DNA from: an uncultured Phycisphaerae bacterium | Lineage (GTDB): Bacteria; Planctomycetota; Phycisphaerae; UBA1845; Fen-1342 | Assembly (NCBI GenBank): GCA_937928595.1 | Contig: CALGJV010000011.1 | Span: 203,173-267,172, forward strand | DNA length: 64,000 nt | Direction: 5' to 3' | Shown here: piece by piece, positions 27,594 through 35,173 of the stretch | Layout of the letters: every line of letters starts with the position of its first letter | Numbering within the stretch: the stretch's first letter is position 1 | The notes under the pieces: model-generated | Seen by the model: only the letters and a program-made list of their open reading frames with translations | Databases searched by the model: none | Told to the model about the DNA's origin: nothing | Made by a program: the position numbers and the translations under genes

Positions 27594-28562
27594 TCAGAAC
27601 CACCACGCCTGGCCGGCGGGCTGGGCGATCAGGACCGACCGCAGGTACGCCACGGCCTTCTCGAAGCCCTCCTGCACGCTCATGTAAGAGTCTTCGTGCT
27701 CGATGCTGATGACGCCGTCGTAGCCCTTGAGCCGCAGCATGCTGACGAACGGCTTCCAGAACTCGTCGCCGTGGCCGTAGCCGCACGTGCGGAAGACCCA
27801 GCTCCGCTCGTGGAGGCTGCCGTAGCTCTTGACGTCGAGCATGCCGTTGCGGCGCGTGTTGTGCGGGTCGATGCCGGTGTCCTTGCCGTGGACGTGGAAG
27901 ATGCACTTGGCATCGCCCAGCACGCGGGCGGCCTCGACCGGATCGATGCCCTGCCAGAAGAAGTGCGACGGGTCAAGGTTCGCTCCGAGCTGCTTGCCGC
28001 ACGCGTTCCGCAGCCGGAGGATCGTCTCGGGGTTGTACACGCAGAAGCCGGGGTGGGCCTCGAAGGCGATCTTCACGCCTTCCCGGGCGGCCTCCTTGTT
28101 TTTCTTCGTCCAGAACGGAATCAGCACCTTGTCCCACTGGTACTCAAGAATCCGCTCGTAGTCCGACGGCCACGGGCATGTAACCCAGTTCGGCGTCGTG
28201 TCCTTCGGGCTGCCGCCGGGACAGCCGGAAAAATTGATCACGACGTCGGTGCCGAGCAGCGGCGCGAGCCGCACGGCGACGTCGTGGGCGTGCTCGTGCG
28301 CCCTCGCCAGCTTCCGGTTCGGATGGACCGGATTGCCGTGGACCGCCAAGCCGCGAATCTCGAGCCCGCGGCCCCGCGCGTCGCTGATGATCTTCTTCTG
28401 GAGCGTCTTGCTCTGGAGCACCTTGTCCGGGTTGAAGAACGGCGTACCCGGGTAGCACCCCACCGGCAACTCGATCGCCTCGAGCCCGACCCTCTGGCAG
28501 TAGTCCAGCGCCTTCTGCCAGCCCATGCCGCCGAGGCCGGCACCCATCACGCCGAGTTTCAT
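27594..28562 (-). CDS. Sugar phosphate isomerase/epimerase-like TIM barrel
   Basis: A 322-aa protein of the xylose isomerase-like / AP endonuclease 2 superfamily. The N-terminus VMGAGLGGMGWQKALDYC and the barrel strands IELPVGCYP, GVKIAFEAHPGF, QLGANLDPSHFFWQ, CIFHVHGKDTGI and GVISIEHEDSYM are typical. The Glu in AFEAHP, Asp and His in NLDPSH, His in HVHGKD and Glu in IEHED are probable metal ligands. Proteins of this kind in sugar catabolism isomerise or epimerise sugar derivatives; the substrate is not readable. The start at 28562 follows AAGGAG by about 8 nt. It lies downstream of the divergent GT4 gene and appears monocistronic. Confidence 0.85.
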   Translation of the reverse strand: MKLGVMGAGLGGMGWQKALDYCQRVGLEAIELPVGCYPGTPFFNPDKVLQSKTLQKKIISDARGRGLEIRGLAVHGNPVHPNRKLARAHEHAHDVAVRLAPLLGTDVVINFSGCPGGSPKDTTPNWVTCPWPSDYERILEYQWDKVLIPFWTKKNKEAAREGVKIAFEAHPGFCVYNPETILRLRNACGKQLGANLDPSHFFWQGIDPVEAARVLGDAKCIFHVHGKDTGIDPHNTRRNGMLDVKSYGSLHERSWVFRTCGYGHGDEFWKPFVSMLRLKGYDGVISIEHEDSYMSVQEGFEKAVAYLRSVLIAQPAGQAWWF

Positions 28563-28721
28563 CACGGGCTCCTTCGAATACGAGGTGACGTGCGAACGGG
28601 ACCGGCCGAAACATAGCGGCCGGATGCGACCCGAACAAGCCGCGCGACCCGGGCGCATTAGAATGCGTGGGCTGTGCCGGATTCTGCCGAGGCCGCCGAC
28701 CCGCGAGGCACCACGGGCTGC

Positions 28722-29921
28722 ATGAGCAGGCGAACGGGCGTCATTCTGAACGACCGCGTGCTCTTCCAATCATTGACTGGCGTCGGCAACTACGTTCAAG
28801 CGCTGCTCGATGCGCTGCGGACCGGGCCGGAGGCGCCGGACGTGCGGCCGTTCCTCAGCTCGCTCATCGGGGCGCCGGCCCGGCCGGCCGCGACTGCTCT
28901 CCGTCCTGCTGCGCCGGCGGATGCGCGCGCGGCACGTTCCGGGAGACCCCGGCGCGTGCGGCGCTGGCTGCGGCCGGCGCTGCTGCGGGCGTACGCGACG
29001 GGGTTCCGCTGGGCGGCGCGCCGCAGCGCGCTGTATCACGAGCCGAACCACATACCGATTCGCTGCGATTGCCCGACGATCACCACCATCCATGATTTGT
29101 CCGTCCTGCTGCACCCGCAGTGGCACCCGGCCGACCGCGTCCGCTGGTACGAGCGCGACTTCGCGCGGGGCGTGGCGCAGACGAAGCGCTTCCTGGCCGT
29201 CTCCGAGTACACCCGGCAGGAGCTGGTGAACCGGCTGAACATCGCGCCGGACCGGATCGACGTCACGCCGCTCGCGCCGCGACCAGCTTTCCAGCCGCAG
29301 CCGGCGGAGCGGGTGGCCGCGTGTCGGCGGGATTTCGCCTTGCCCGAGCGGTTCTTCCTGTTCGTCGGCACCCTCGAGCCGCGCAAGAACGTGGCCGGGC
29401 TGTTGGCGGCATACGGAGCGCTGCCCGCGAGTGTGCGACGGGCGCACCCGCTCGTGCTGGCCGGGGGCTGGGGCTGGAACACCGCGGAACTGGCGGAGCG
29501 TCTGCGGGCCGGGTCCAGGAGCGATGATGTGCGGCTGCTCGGGTACGTCGGTGACGACGTGCTCGCGAGCCTGTACACGACCGCGACGGCGCTGGTCTGG
29601 CCGACGTACTACGAGGGTTTCGGCCTGCCGCCGCTCGAGGCGCTCGCCTGCGGGTGTCCCGTGATCGTGTCGAACGTGACGTCGCTGCCGGAGGTCGTCG
29701 GCGACGCGGGCGTGCTGCTCGATCCGCTGGACGTCGCGGCCTGGACCGCGGCCCTGCGCCGGATGGTCGAGGACGCGGCGTGGCGGGCGGAGTGGCAGCG
29801 ACGCGGTCCCGAGCGGGCCGCGCGGTTCTCTTGGGCTCGCTGCGCCGCGCTGACGCGGGCCGCGTACGAACGGGTGTTGCGCGGCGCCGGCGACGCCGAG
29901 CGCGAGGAGCCCGCGCGATGA
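28722..29921 (+). CDS. GT4-family glycosyltransferase
   Basis: A 399-aa GT-B glycosyltransferase, probably adding a sugar to a surface polysaccharide. The N-terminal acceptor domain starts with LNDRVLFQSLTGVGNYVQ. The C-terminal nucleotide-sugar domain has FLFVGTLEPRKNVAGLLAAY, VLAGGWGWN and VWPTYYEGFGLPPLEALACG with the E-x7-E-type motif, then EVVGDAGVLLDP. The start is placed at ATG 28722; GTG 28674 is possible but adds unsupported residues. TAGAAT (28659-28664) may be the -10 box. It overlaps the next GT4 gene by 4 bp (ATGA), so the two are cotranscribed. Confidence 0.9.
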   Translation: MSRRTGVILNDRVLFQSLTGVGNYVQALLDALRTGPEAPDVRPFLSSLIGAPARPAATALRPAAPADARAARSGRPRRVRRWLRPALLRAYATGFRWAARRSALYHEPNHIPIRCDCPTITTIHDLSVLLHPQWHPADRVRWYERDFARGVAQTKRFLAVSEYTRQELVNRLNIAPDRIDVTPLAPRPAFQPQPAERVAACRRDFALPERFFLFVGTLEPRKNVAGLLAAYGALPASVRRAHPLVLAGGWGWNTAELAERLRAGSRSDDVRLLGYVGDDVLASLYTTATALVWPTYYEGFGLPPLEALACGCPVIVSNVTSLPEVVGDAGVLLDPLDVAAWTAALRRMVEDAAWRAEWQRRGPERAARFSWARCAALTRAAYERVLRGAGDAEREEPAR

Positions 29922-31213
29922 GGGTGCTGCTCGCCACCATGCAGTACGGCCGCGGCTACGCGTTCGGCACCGAGCGCTATGTGACGTTGCTCCGCGACGG
30001 CCTGGCGGCGCGCGGGCACACCGCGGTCGTGCTGGCCGGCGACCCGGAGCATCGCGGGCCGGATGTACCGCTCGGGATGCCGCGGCCGGACGAGCCGGAG
30101 ATCCTGCACGCTCCGGCGCGCGGGTGGTCGGCGGTCCGCGGGCCGGGCCGGCGGGCGTGGGAAGCTCTGCTGCACCGCCTGCGGCCGGACGTCGTGCATG
30201 TCGTCAACGCCGCGCACATCGGGGCCGGGTTGATCGAGGCGGCGCGGCGGCGCGGGTGTGGCGCGGTGGTGACGGTGGTCGATTTCTGGTGGATTTGTCC
30301 GCGGCACACGCTGTTGCACCACCGCGGCGGCGTTTGTTCCGGCGACGTGCCGTGGCACGAATGCCTGCGGTGCGTGCTGGCGGGCAATCCGCGGCCGTGG
30401 GCGCGGTGGCTGGCGCGGCACGGCCTCACGGCGTACACCGTGCTGCCGGTGCTGTGGGCCGCGTCGGGGCTGGCACGCGGCCTCGCGCCGGATGAGCTGG
30501 CCCGGTTGACGCATCGCCGGGCGTGGCTGCTGGCGGCGCTCGACCGGGCCGATGCGGTCGTGTTCCTGTCGCGCGGAGCTCAGCAGCGGCTGGGGCCGCG
30601 CCTGACCCGGGCGGCGCAGCACCTGGTGCCTGTCGGCCTCGAACCGCGCTGGTTCGCCGCGCGTCGCACGGAGCCGCTCCCCCCGGGGCCGCGCGATCCG
30701 GCCGGGCTGACGCTCGGCTACGTCGGGGCGCTCGCGCCGCACAAGGGGCCGCATCTCCTCCTGGCGGCGTTGCGACGGCTCGGTTGGACGCGCACGGCAG
30801 TCCGCATGGCCGGCACGGCGGTCGATGCGGGCTACGCGGCGGAGCTGCGCGCGGCGGCGGCCGGGTTGCACGTCGAGTTCCGCGGGCGCGTGCCGACCGA
30901 AGCGATGCCGGAGTTCCTGCGCGGGCTCGATGCGCTGGTGGTGCCGAGCACGTGGCCGGAGAACCAGCCGCAAACGGTGCTCGAGGCGCTGACGACCGGC
31001 ACGCCGGTGCTGGCCAGTCGCGTGGATGGCATTCGTGAGGTCGTGCCGGACGAGCGGAGCCTGTTCGAGCCGGGATCGGTGGAATCGCTCGCGGCGCGGC
31101 TCGAGGCGTGGGCGGCGGACCCGCCGCGCGAGCGACCGCCGCCGCCGTGGACGGCCGACGAGATGGTGACGGCCACGGTGCGCGTGTACGAGGCGGCGGC
31201 GAGGGGCGAGTAG
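29918..31213 (+). CDS. GT4-family glycosyltransferase
   Basis: A second GT-B enzyme, 431 aa. N-terminus LLATMQYGRGYAFGTERYV matches the glycine-rich loop of GT4 proteins. In the middle, VVDFWWICPRHTLLHH and a Cys-rich stretch (C-x3-DVPWHECLRC) are common in capsule and LPS GT4 enzymes. The donor-binding domain has LGYVGALAPHKGPHLLLAAL, PSTWPENQPQTVLEAL with the key glutamate pair, and PVLASRVDGIREVV. The ATG overlaps the previous stop, indicating coupling. Donor and acceptor are unknown. It ends opposite the GT2 operon across a repeat-rich gap. Confidence 0.88.
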   Translation: MRVLLATMQYGRGYAFGTERYVTLLRDGLAARGHTAVVLAGDPEHRGPDVPLGMPRPDEPEILHAPARGWSAVRGPGRRAWEALLHRLRPDVVHVVNAAHIGAGLIEAARRRGCGAVVTVVDFWWICPRHTLLHHRGGVCSGDVPWHECLRCVLAGNPRPWARWLARHGLTAYTVLPVLWAASGLARGLAPDELARLTHRRAWLLAALDRADAVVFLSRGAQQRLGPRLTRAAQHLVPVGLEPRWFAARRTEPLPPGPRDPAGLTLGYVGALAPHKGPHLLLAALRRLGWTRTAVRMAGTAVDAGYAAELRAAAAGLHVEFRGRVPTEAMPEFLRGLDALVVPSTWPENQPQTVLEALTTGTPVLASRVDGIREVVPDERSLFEPGSVESLAARLEAWAADPPRERPPPPWTADEMVTATVRVYEAAARGE

Positions 31214-31318
31214 CGAATAGCGAGTTGCGGAGCGCGCACGGGCGTTTCGCGCTCGGATACGGCGCCGTGCGTCGGGCGCACGGGGCGGGCACGACCGATG
31301 TGCCGCGAGATCGGTGTG

Positions 31319-31339
31319 GCACCGGCCAATGGCCGGTGC
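31319..31339. repeat. Perfect palindrome, REP-like
   Basis: GCACCGGCC, loop AAT, GGCCGGTGC: a perfect 9-bp stem with a 3-nt loop. It could be a REP-type element or part of the terminator for the plus-strand GT4 pair. No T-tract follows. Confidence 0.6.
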
Positions 31340-31465
31340 AGCGTGGGCCGCTGAGACCCGGCAACGTCAGCGCGCCGCGATCGGCATGGCAGCGGATGCC
31401 CCATCCCGCATCTGCCACCGAAGGCGGGATATCGGGGTGGTGGACCGACAATGCAGTCACGCGGG

Positions 31466-31538
31466 GTGGCGGGGTGCTGACTCAGTCCCCCACCCCGAGG
31501 TGGTCGCTGCGCGCCACGCCTGCGGGGCACCCCGCCAC
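31466..31538. repeat. 12-bp perfect inverted repeat next to octamer array
   Basis: GTGGCGGGGTGC (31466-31477) and GCACCCCGCCAC (31527-31538), 49 bp apart. Smaller stems lie in the loop (GGGGTGG/CCACCCC). Its right arm abuts the first octamer at 31539. On the minus strand this hairpin follows the octamer array downstream of the GT2 stop. Confidence 0.65.
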
Positions 31539-31594
31539 ATGCTCACGTTCCCCCGTTCTCACCTGCTCACTTTCCCACGCGCCCGCACGCTCAC
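31539..31594 (-). repeat. Degenerate 8-bp tandem repeat at GT2 3' end
   Basis: Seven consecutive octamers with no slip in register. On the minus strand: GTGAGCGT, GCGGGCGC, GTGGGAAA, GTGAGCAG, GTGAGAAC, GGGGGAAC, GTGAGCAT. The consensus is GTGRGMAN. The GT2 stop codon TGA (31593-31591) is inside the first unit. The same repeat occurs at 38521-38612 after the DUF58 gene. Confidence 0.8.
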
Positions 31595-32616
31595 CCGCCG
31601 CCATGACACCAGCGGGCGTACCACCGCAGCAGGCGGGTGCGCTTGGCCGCGGCGATGAGCCGGTACGCGCGCGAGCGCTGCACCGCCGTGAGGCGCAGAC
31701 TGGGCGGCGCGGGCGGCACACGCTCGGCCGCCGTCGCGACCCACGGCCGGGCCCACGGATGCAGCAGCCGCCAACTCGTCGCGCGCTCGATGCCGTCCAG
31801 TGTGACGGCGGCCTGCCACTCGGCGAAGATCGTCGCCTCGTCCGTGTCGCGCAGCCCAAGCAGCCGCACGAAGAGCGGCCGGTGGCGGGTGATCATGTGG
31901 CGAATCAACCGCTCGCGATGCGGCGCAAGGCGCCCGAGCATCGACGCGCCGGCCGCGTGCTGGCGGTAGCGGAAGAGCACGTACGGCAGGCGGACGCCGT
32001 GCCAGCCGGCGGCCAGCAGCGCGACCCAGAAGTCCCAGTCTTCGTACCCGTGCACCATGTCCTCGGCGTACCCGCCGACGGCATCGAAGGCCTCGCGGCG
32101 CACGAGCGCGGTGGCGGCGCTCAGGTTGCCGAGCAGCAGCCGGTATGGGTCATACGCCGGGCAGCACCACAGCCCGCGGCGCGCGCCGAACAGCCGTACC
32201 GTGCAGTAGGCGTAGCCCCACCGCGGTTCACGCCGCAGCACCGGCAGCAACTTCGCGATGAAACCGGGCGCGAGGGCGTCGTCGGCGTCCAGCGGCACGA
32301 AGAACGGCGCGGGCGTCGCGCGCACCCCGGCGTTGCGGGCCGCGGCCAGCCCCCGGTTCGGCTGCGAGAGCACGTGGAGGTCGGCCGGCAGCGGGGTGCT
32401 GCGCCGCGCCGCGCGGGCGGTCCGGCGGTTCGCATCCTTCAGATCGGACAGCAACTGCCGCGTGGCCGGGTCGGTCGAGCCGTCGTCCACGACGACGCAC
32501 GACACGTTCGGATAGGTCTGGTTGGCGACGCTCGCCAGCGCCTCGGGCAGGTAGGCCCCCTGGTTGAAGCACGGGATCACGACGGCCACCGGCGGGCTGT
32601 CCGCTGCCGCGGGCAT
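31591..32616 (-). CDS. GT2-family glycosyltransferase
   Basis: A 341-aa GT-A fold glycosyltransferase. The nucleotide-binding start is VVIPCFNQGAYLPEAL, followed by VVVDDGSTD, NRGLAAARNAG and the metal-binding DXD-type FVPLDADDALAPG. The catalytic segment includes GYEDWDFWVALL, with the ED motif of GT2 enzymes. The C-terminus is basic (SRAYRLIAAAKRTRLLRWY) and may touch the membrane. It is the last gene of the four-gene operon and is 9 bp after the HAD gene stop. Its stop codon lies within an octamer repeat. Product sugar is unknown. Confidence 0.9.
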   Translation of the reverse strand: MPAAADSPPVAVVIPCFNQGAYLPEALASVANQTYPNVSCVVVDDGSTDPATRQLLSDLKDANRRTARAARRSTPLPADLHVLSQPNRGLAAARNAGVRATPAPFFVPLDADDALAPGFIAKLLPVLRREPRWGYAYCTVRLFGARRGLWCCPAYDPYRLLLGNLSAATALVRREAFDAVGGYAEDMVHGYEDWDFWVALLAAGWHGVRLPYVLFRYRQHAAGASMLGRLAPHRERLIRHMITRHRPLFVRLLGLRDTDEATIFAEWQAAVTLDGIERATSWRLLHPWARPWVATAAERVPPAPPSLRLTAVQRSRAYRLIAAAKRTRLLRWYARWCHGGG

Positions 32617-32625
32617 CGCAGACTC

Positions 32626-34752
32626 TCACTCGGACGACGCGGCGGGCGGCGGCGCCGGCACGTGTCGGCCGCCATACCGCGTCTCGAGCAGATCGTACAC
32701 GAAGTTCGCCAGGGGTATGCGCAGCCGCCGCAGGTAGGCCTCCGGCCAGAACTCGCGCTGGAGCATCTGGAGCACGCGGCGGACCGCTCCGAGGGGCGGA
32801 CCGCCCAGCAGCGCCCGCCGCCAGGAACCTTTGAACTCGTACGTCGTCTGATGGAAGACGCCGAAGCTCTCAACGTGCGAGTAGCGCAGGAACGCCCGGG
32901 CTTCGTCCAGGCGCGGATACAGAATGTAGCGGCGGAGCTGGTCAAGCAGGTACGGTCGGCATTCGGCGGCCGTGCCTACGAGCAACGGCAGGCGTTCCAG
33001 GTACTCGCGCAGGTAGTCGTCGATCCCGCGGAACACGTCGGTCGCGTACCGGCGGAACACGCGGCGCTCGACCGGCTCGACATGCAGCACCGGCCGGACC
33101 GGCACCCGGGCGCCCGGCCGCGGCGCATAGCCGACCACGCCGCCGTGGCCGGCGCTGGAGAACATCTCGAAGACCGGGCCGTTCTTGAAGACGACCTGCT
33201 CCAGCCAGTCGCCGCGGCGGGCGTCGGCCATGTACCCGTGCTTGTGCGAGCCGGGGACGTCGTCCGCGGCGACGTGCACCAATCCGAAGTAGAGGCCGTG
33301 TACGGTCGGACGATCCGGTGTGTCGGCCACGGCGCGCACGAGGTTGTCCTGAATGGACGCCTTCCAGCCGATGTCGACCAGGCCGACCGCGGGGGCGGCG
33401 AAATAGCCCTTCGCGCGCAGGTAGTCGCACAGAAGCGCGCGGGCGCGATCGCGGTGGGCGGTGAAACGGGCCTGGACCTCGGGATCGGCCAGGAACGCGC
33501 GCAGCGGCGCCGACGTCGCGGCCGCGCCGAGAGGGGCCTCGGGGTCCGTGAAGCCGTGGCGGCGGGCGAGCGGCACGAACTCGTCGAGCGGCAGGCTGAG
33601 GTTGCGGAGCAGGCGCGCCAGCGACTGGTTGTCGTACTGCCGCAGCATGCGGCCGAGCGCGGGCAGGTCGAGCCGCGGCAGGGCGGGCAGGAACGTCGCG
33701 ATCCGGCTGACGGCGACGTACGTCGCGGGCGGCAGCCCGGCTCCGGGTCCGAGCGCCGCCGCCAGGCGGCGGTACATGCGGAGGAACGTCAGCCCCTCGC
33801 GCGAAAGAAACAGCAGCCGCCCGAGCCCGAGCTCGCGGGCCCGTTCGTTCACCCAGCGGGTGAATGCGACGTACACCGGCGCGAGCAGCCGCCCCAGCCG
33901 GTACTCGACGCTGCCCCCCGGGCGAAGGTGACGCGGCTCGCCTTCCACGATCTCGCGTTGCAGCGCCCCGACCCAGAACCGCTCGCGCGCCGCGAGTTCC
34001 TCGACCCAGCGCAACCGCAGCCGGCGCCGGGCCTCCTCGGCGTCGTCGAGCCGCAGCACGTCGATGCCGAGGCGACTGGCGCTCTCGGCGTCGCTGCAGG
34101 GGTTGTCGCCCACGAACAGCAGTTCGCGCGGCGTCAGCGCCTCGGCCCGCAGAACGTGCTCGAACAGCCGGCCGCTGCGCTTCGTGCGACGCACATCGGA
34201 GGAGCAGTAGCCCGCGGCAAAGTACTCGGCCAGCCCGTGGTGCCGCAGCAGCCCCCACAGGTCATCGCCCGACAGGTAACTGTCGCTGACGAAGACGAGC
34301 CGCTGCCCGGCGGCGCGGAGCCCCGCGAGTACGGCTTCGACGCCCGGTGTCGGGAACGTCGCGCAGCGCTCCAGCTCGAGCTCGTGGGAGACCAGTGCGC
34401 GCGCGAGCGCGATCGGGTCGCCGGCCCCGGCGGTCGCGGCCCACTCGGCGGCCAGTGACCGCAGGCGGTACTCGGCGTCGTCGCCGGCGCGCTCGGCCGC
34501 GGCGTAATGCTCGCGTTCGAGCCGCCGCCGCTGCTCACGGACAGCCGGCCAGGCGCGGTCGCTGCCGTCCGACGCGATCTGCCGGGCGAGCCAGCGGGCC
34601 GCGAGGTCCTTCACGGTCTCCGGCTGCACGCGCCGCCGCAGCAGCGTATCGAACACGTCGAATCCGATCACGCGCTTCCCGGCGCCGCGCCGCGCGAGCG
34701 CCGCAGCGAGCGTGCGGAAATCCACCGGCGTCACGCGGCCGCGCTCAAACAT
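32626..34752 (-). CDS. HAD-superfamily protein with large C-terminal domain (COG5610-like)
   Basis: A 708-aa protein found in surface-polysaccharide clusters. The N-terminal HAD domain has VIGFDVFDTLLRR (nucleophile D32), LVFVSDSYL (motif II), TKRSGRLFEHVL (motif III lysine region) and LLFVGDNPCSDAESA (motif IV). The position two after D32 is Phe, not the Asp of classic HAD phosphatases. The C-terminal ~450 residues contain LLFLSREGLTFLRMYRRL and VGLVDIGWKASIQDNL, conserved in COG5610-like proteins, but the function is unknown. It overlaps the upstream 142-aa gene by 8 bp and lies 9 bp from the GT2 gene, indicating a joint role in glycan assembly. Confidence 0.8.
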   Translation of the reverse strand: MFERGRVTPVDFRTLAAALARRGAGKRVIGFDVFDTLLRRRVQPETVKDLAARWLARQIASDGSDRAWPAVREQRRRLEREHYAAAERAGDDAEYRLRSLAAEWAATAGAGDPIALARALVSHELELERCATFPTPGVEAVLAGLRAAGQRLVFVSDSYLSGDDLWGLLRHHGLAEYFAAGYCSSDVRRTKRSGRLFEHVLRAEALTPRELLFVGDNPCSDAESASRLGIDVLRLDDAEEARRRLRLRWVEELAARERFWVGALQREIVEGEPRHLRPGGSVEYRLGRLLAPVYVAFTRWVNERARELGLGRLLFLSREGLTFLRMYRRLAAALGPGAGLPPATYVAVSRIATFLPALPRLDLPALGRMLRQYDNQSLARLLRNLSLPLDEFVPLARRHGFTDPEAPLGAAATSAPLRAFLADPEVQARFTAHRDRARALLCDYLRAKGYFAAPAVGLVDIGWKASIQDNLVRAVADTPDRPTVHGLYFGLVHVAADDVPGSHKHGYMADARRGDWLEQVVFKNGPVFEMFSSAGHGGVVGYAPRPGARVPVRPVLHVEPVERRVFRRYATDVFRGIDDYLREYLERLPLLVGTAAECRPYLLDQLRRYILYPRLDEARAFLRYSHVESFGVFHQTTYEFKGSWRRALLGGPPLGAVRRVLQMLQREFWPEAYLRRLRIPLANFVYDLLETRYGGRHVPAPPPAASSE

Positions 34753-35173
34753 GCGACCGCTCCCTGGATGTACCGGCCGCGCGCGGGTCGTCCGGCGTAC
34801 CGAGCGGCGTGCGACGGAGGAGCCGGCGGACGCGTCGGAGCGCGTGAAAGGCGGCCCGCGCCGCGAGGAACACGCCGTGGCCGGCGCATTCGAGCGACTG
34901 GATGCCGAGCGCCAGCGTGCGGGCGAGCGCTCGCACACCCCGCGGCCGCAGGGCACGCACCGTCCGGGCCGGCAGGCGCGCCAGCAGTTCGAGCATGAGG
35001 GCGTCGGCGAGGTCCGGGACCGGGAGCATCTCATCGGGGGCTGCGTGCGCAGCGTACCAGCGATAGCGTTCGCTGCGGCGGTAACACGCGAAGCTGATGC
35101 GTCGAAAGATGAGCGGCAGGAGCGGTTCGGTCGGCACCGGCCGCGGGCGCGGAACTGGCGGCGGGCGGCTCAC
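34745..35173 (-). CDS. Uncharacterised 142-aa basic protein in GT operon
   Basis: I do not recognise a family. The GTG start at 35173 overlaps the stop of the upstream glycosyltransferase (GTGA) and its own stop overlaps the HAD gene start by 8 bp. This double overlap is the main evidence that it is a gene. The N-terminus is Pro-rich (PPPVPRPRPVPTEPL), followed by IFRRISFACYRRSERYRWYA, a leucine-rich helix (LADALMLELLARLPARTV), and a basic, amphipathic C-terminal region (ARAAFHALRRVRRLLRR). It might be a membrane-peripheral helper of the glycosyltransferases. Confidence 0.6.
   Translation of the reverse strand: MSRPPPVPRPRPVPTEPLLPLIFRRISFACYRRSERYRWYAAHAAPDEMLPVPDLADALMLELLARLPARTVRALRPRGVRALARTLALGIQSLECAGHGVFLAARAAFHALRRVRRLLRRTPLGTPDDPRAAGTSRERSHV

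Larger units (their letters stand above)
31214..31590. other. Repeat-rich gap between convergent GT operons
   Basis: 377 bp without a gene. It contains several inverted repeats: GCACCGGCC/GGCCGGTGC at 31319-31339, ATCCCGC/GCGGGAT near 31404-31430, and GTGGCGGGGTGC/GCACCCCGCCAC (31466-31538). Its right end is an octamer repeat that runs into the GT2 stop codon. These are listed separately. Confidence 0.7.

Noticed and set aside
28674..28721. Earlier GTG start for the first GT4 gene
   Set aside because: It adds 16 residues without similarity to GT4 N-termini and leaves only a very short leader after the TAGAAT element; ATG 28722 is directly before the conserved N-terminus.
31108..34458. 1116-codon open frame on the plus strand opposite GT2 and the HAD gene
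   Set aside because: The translation is Arg/Gln/Val-rich without domains; the minus strand has clear GT2 and HAD motifs.
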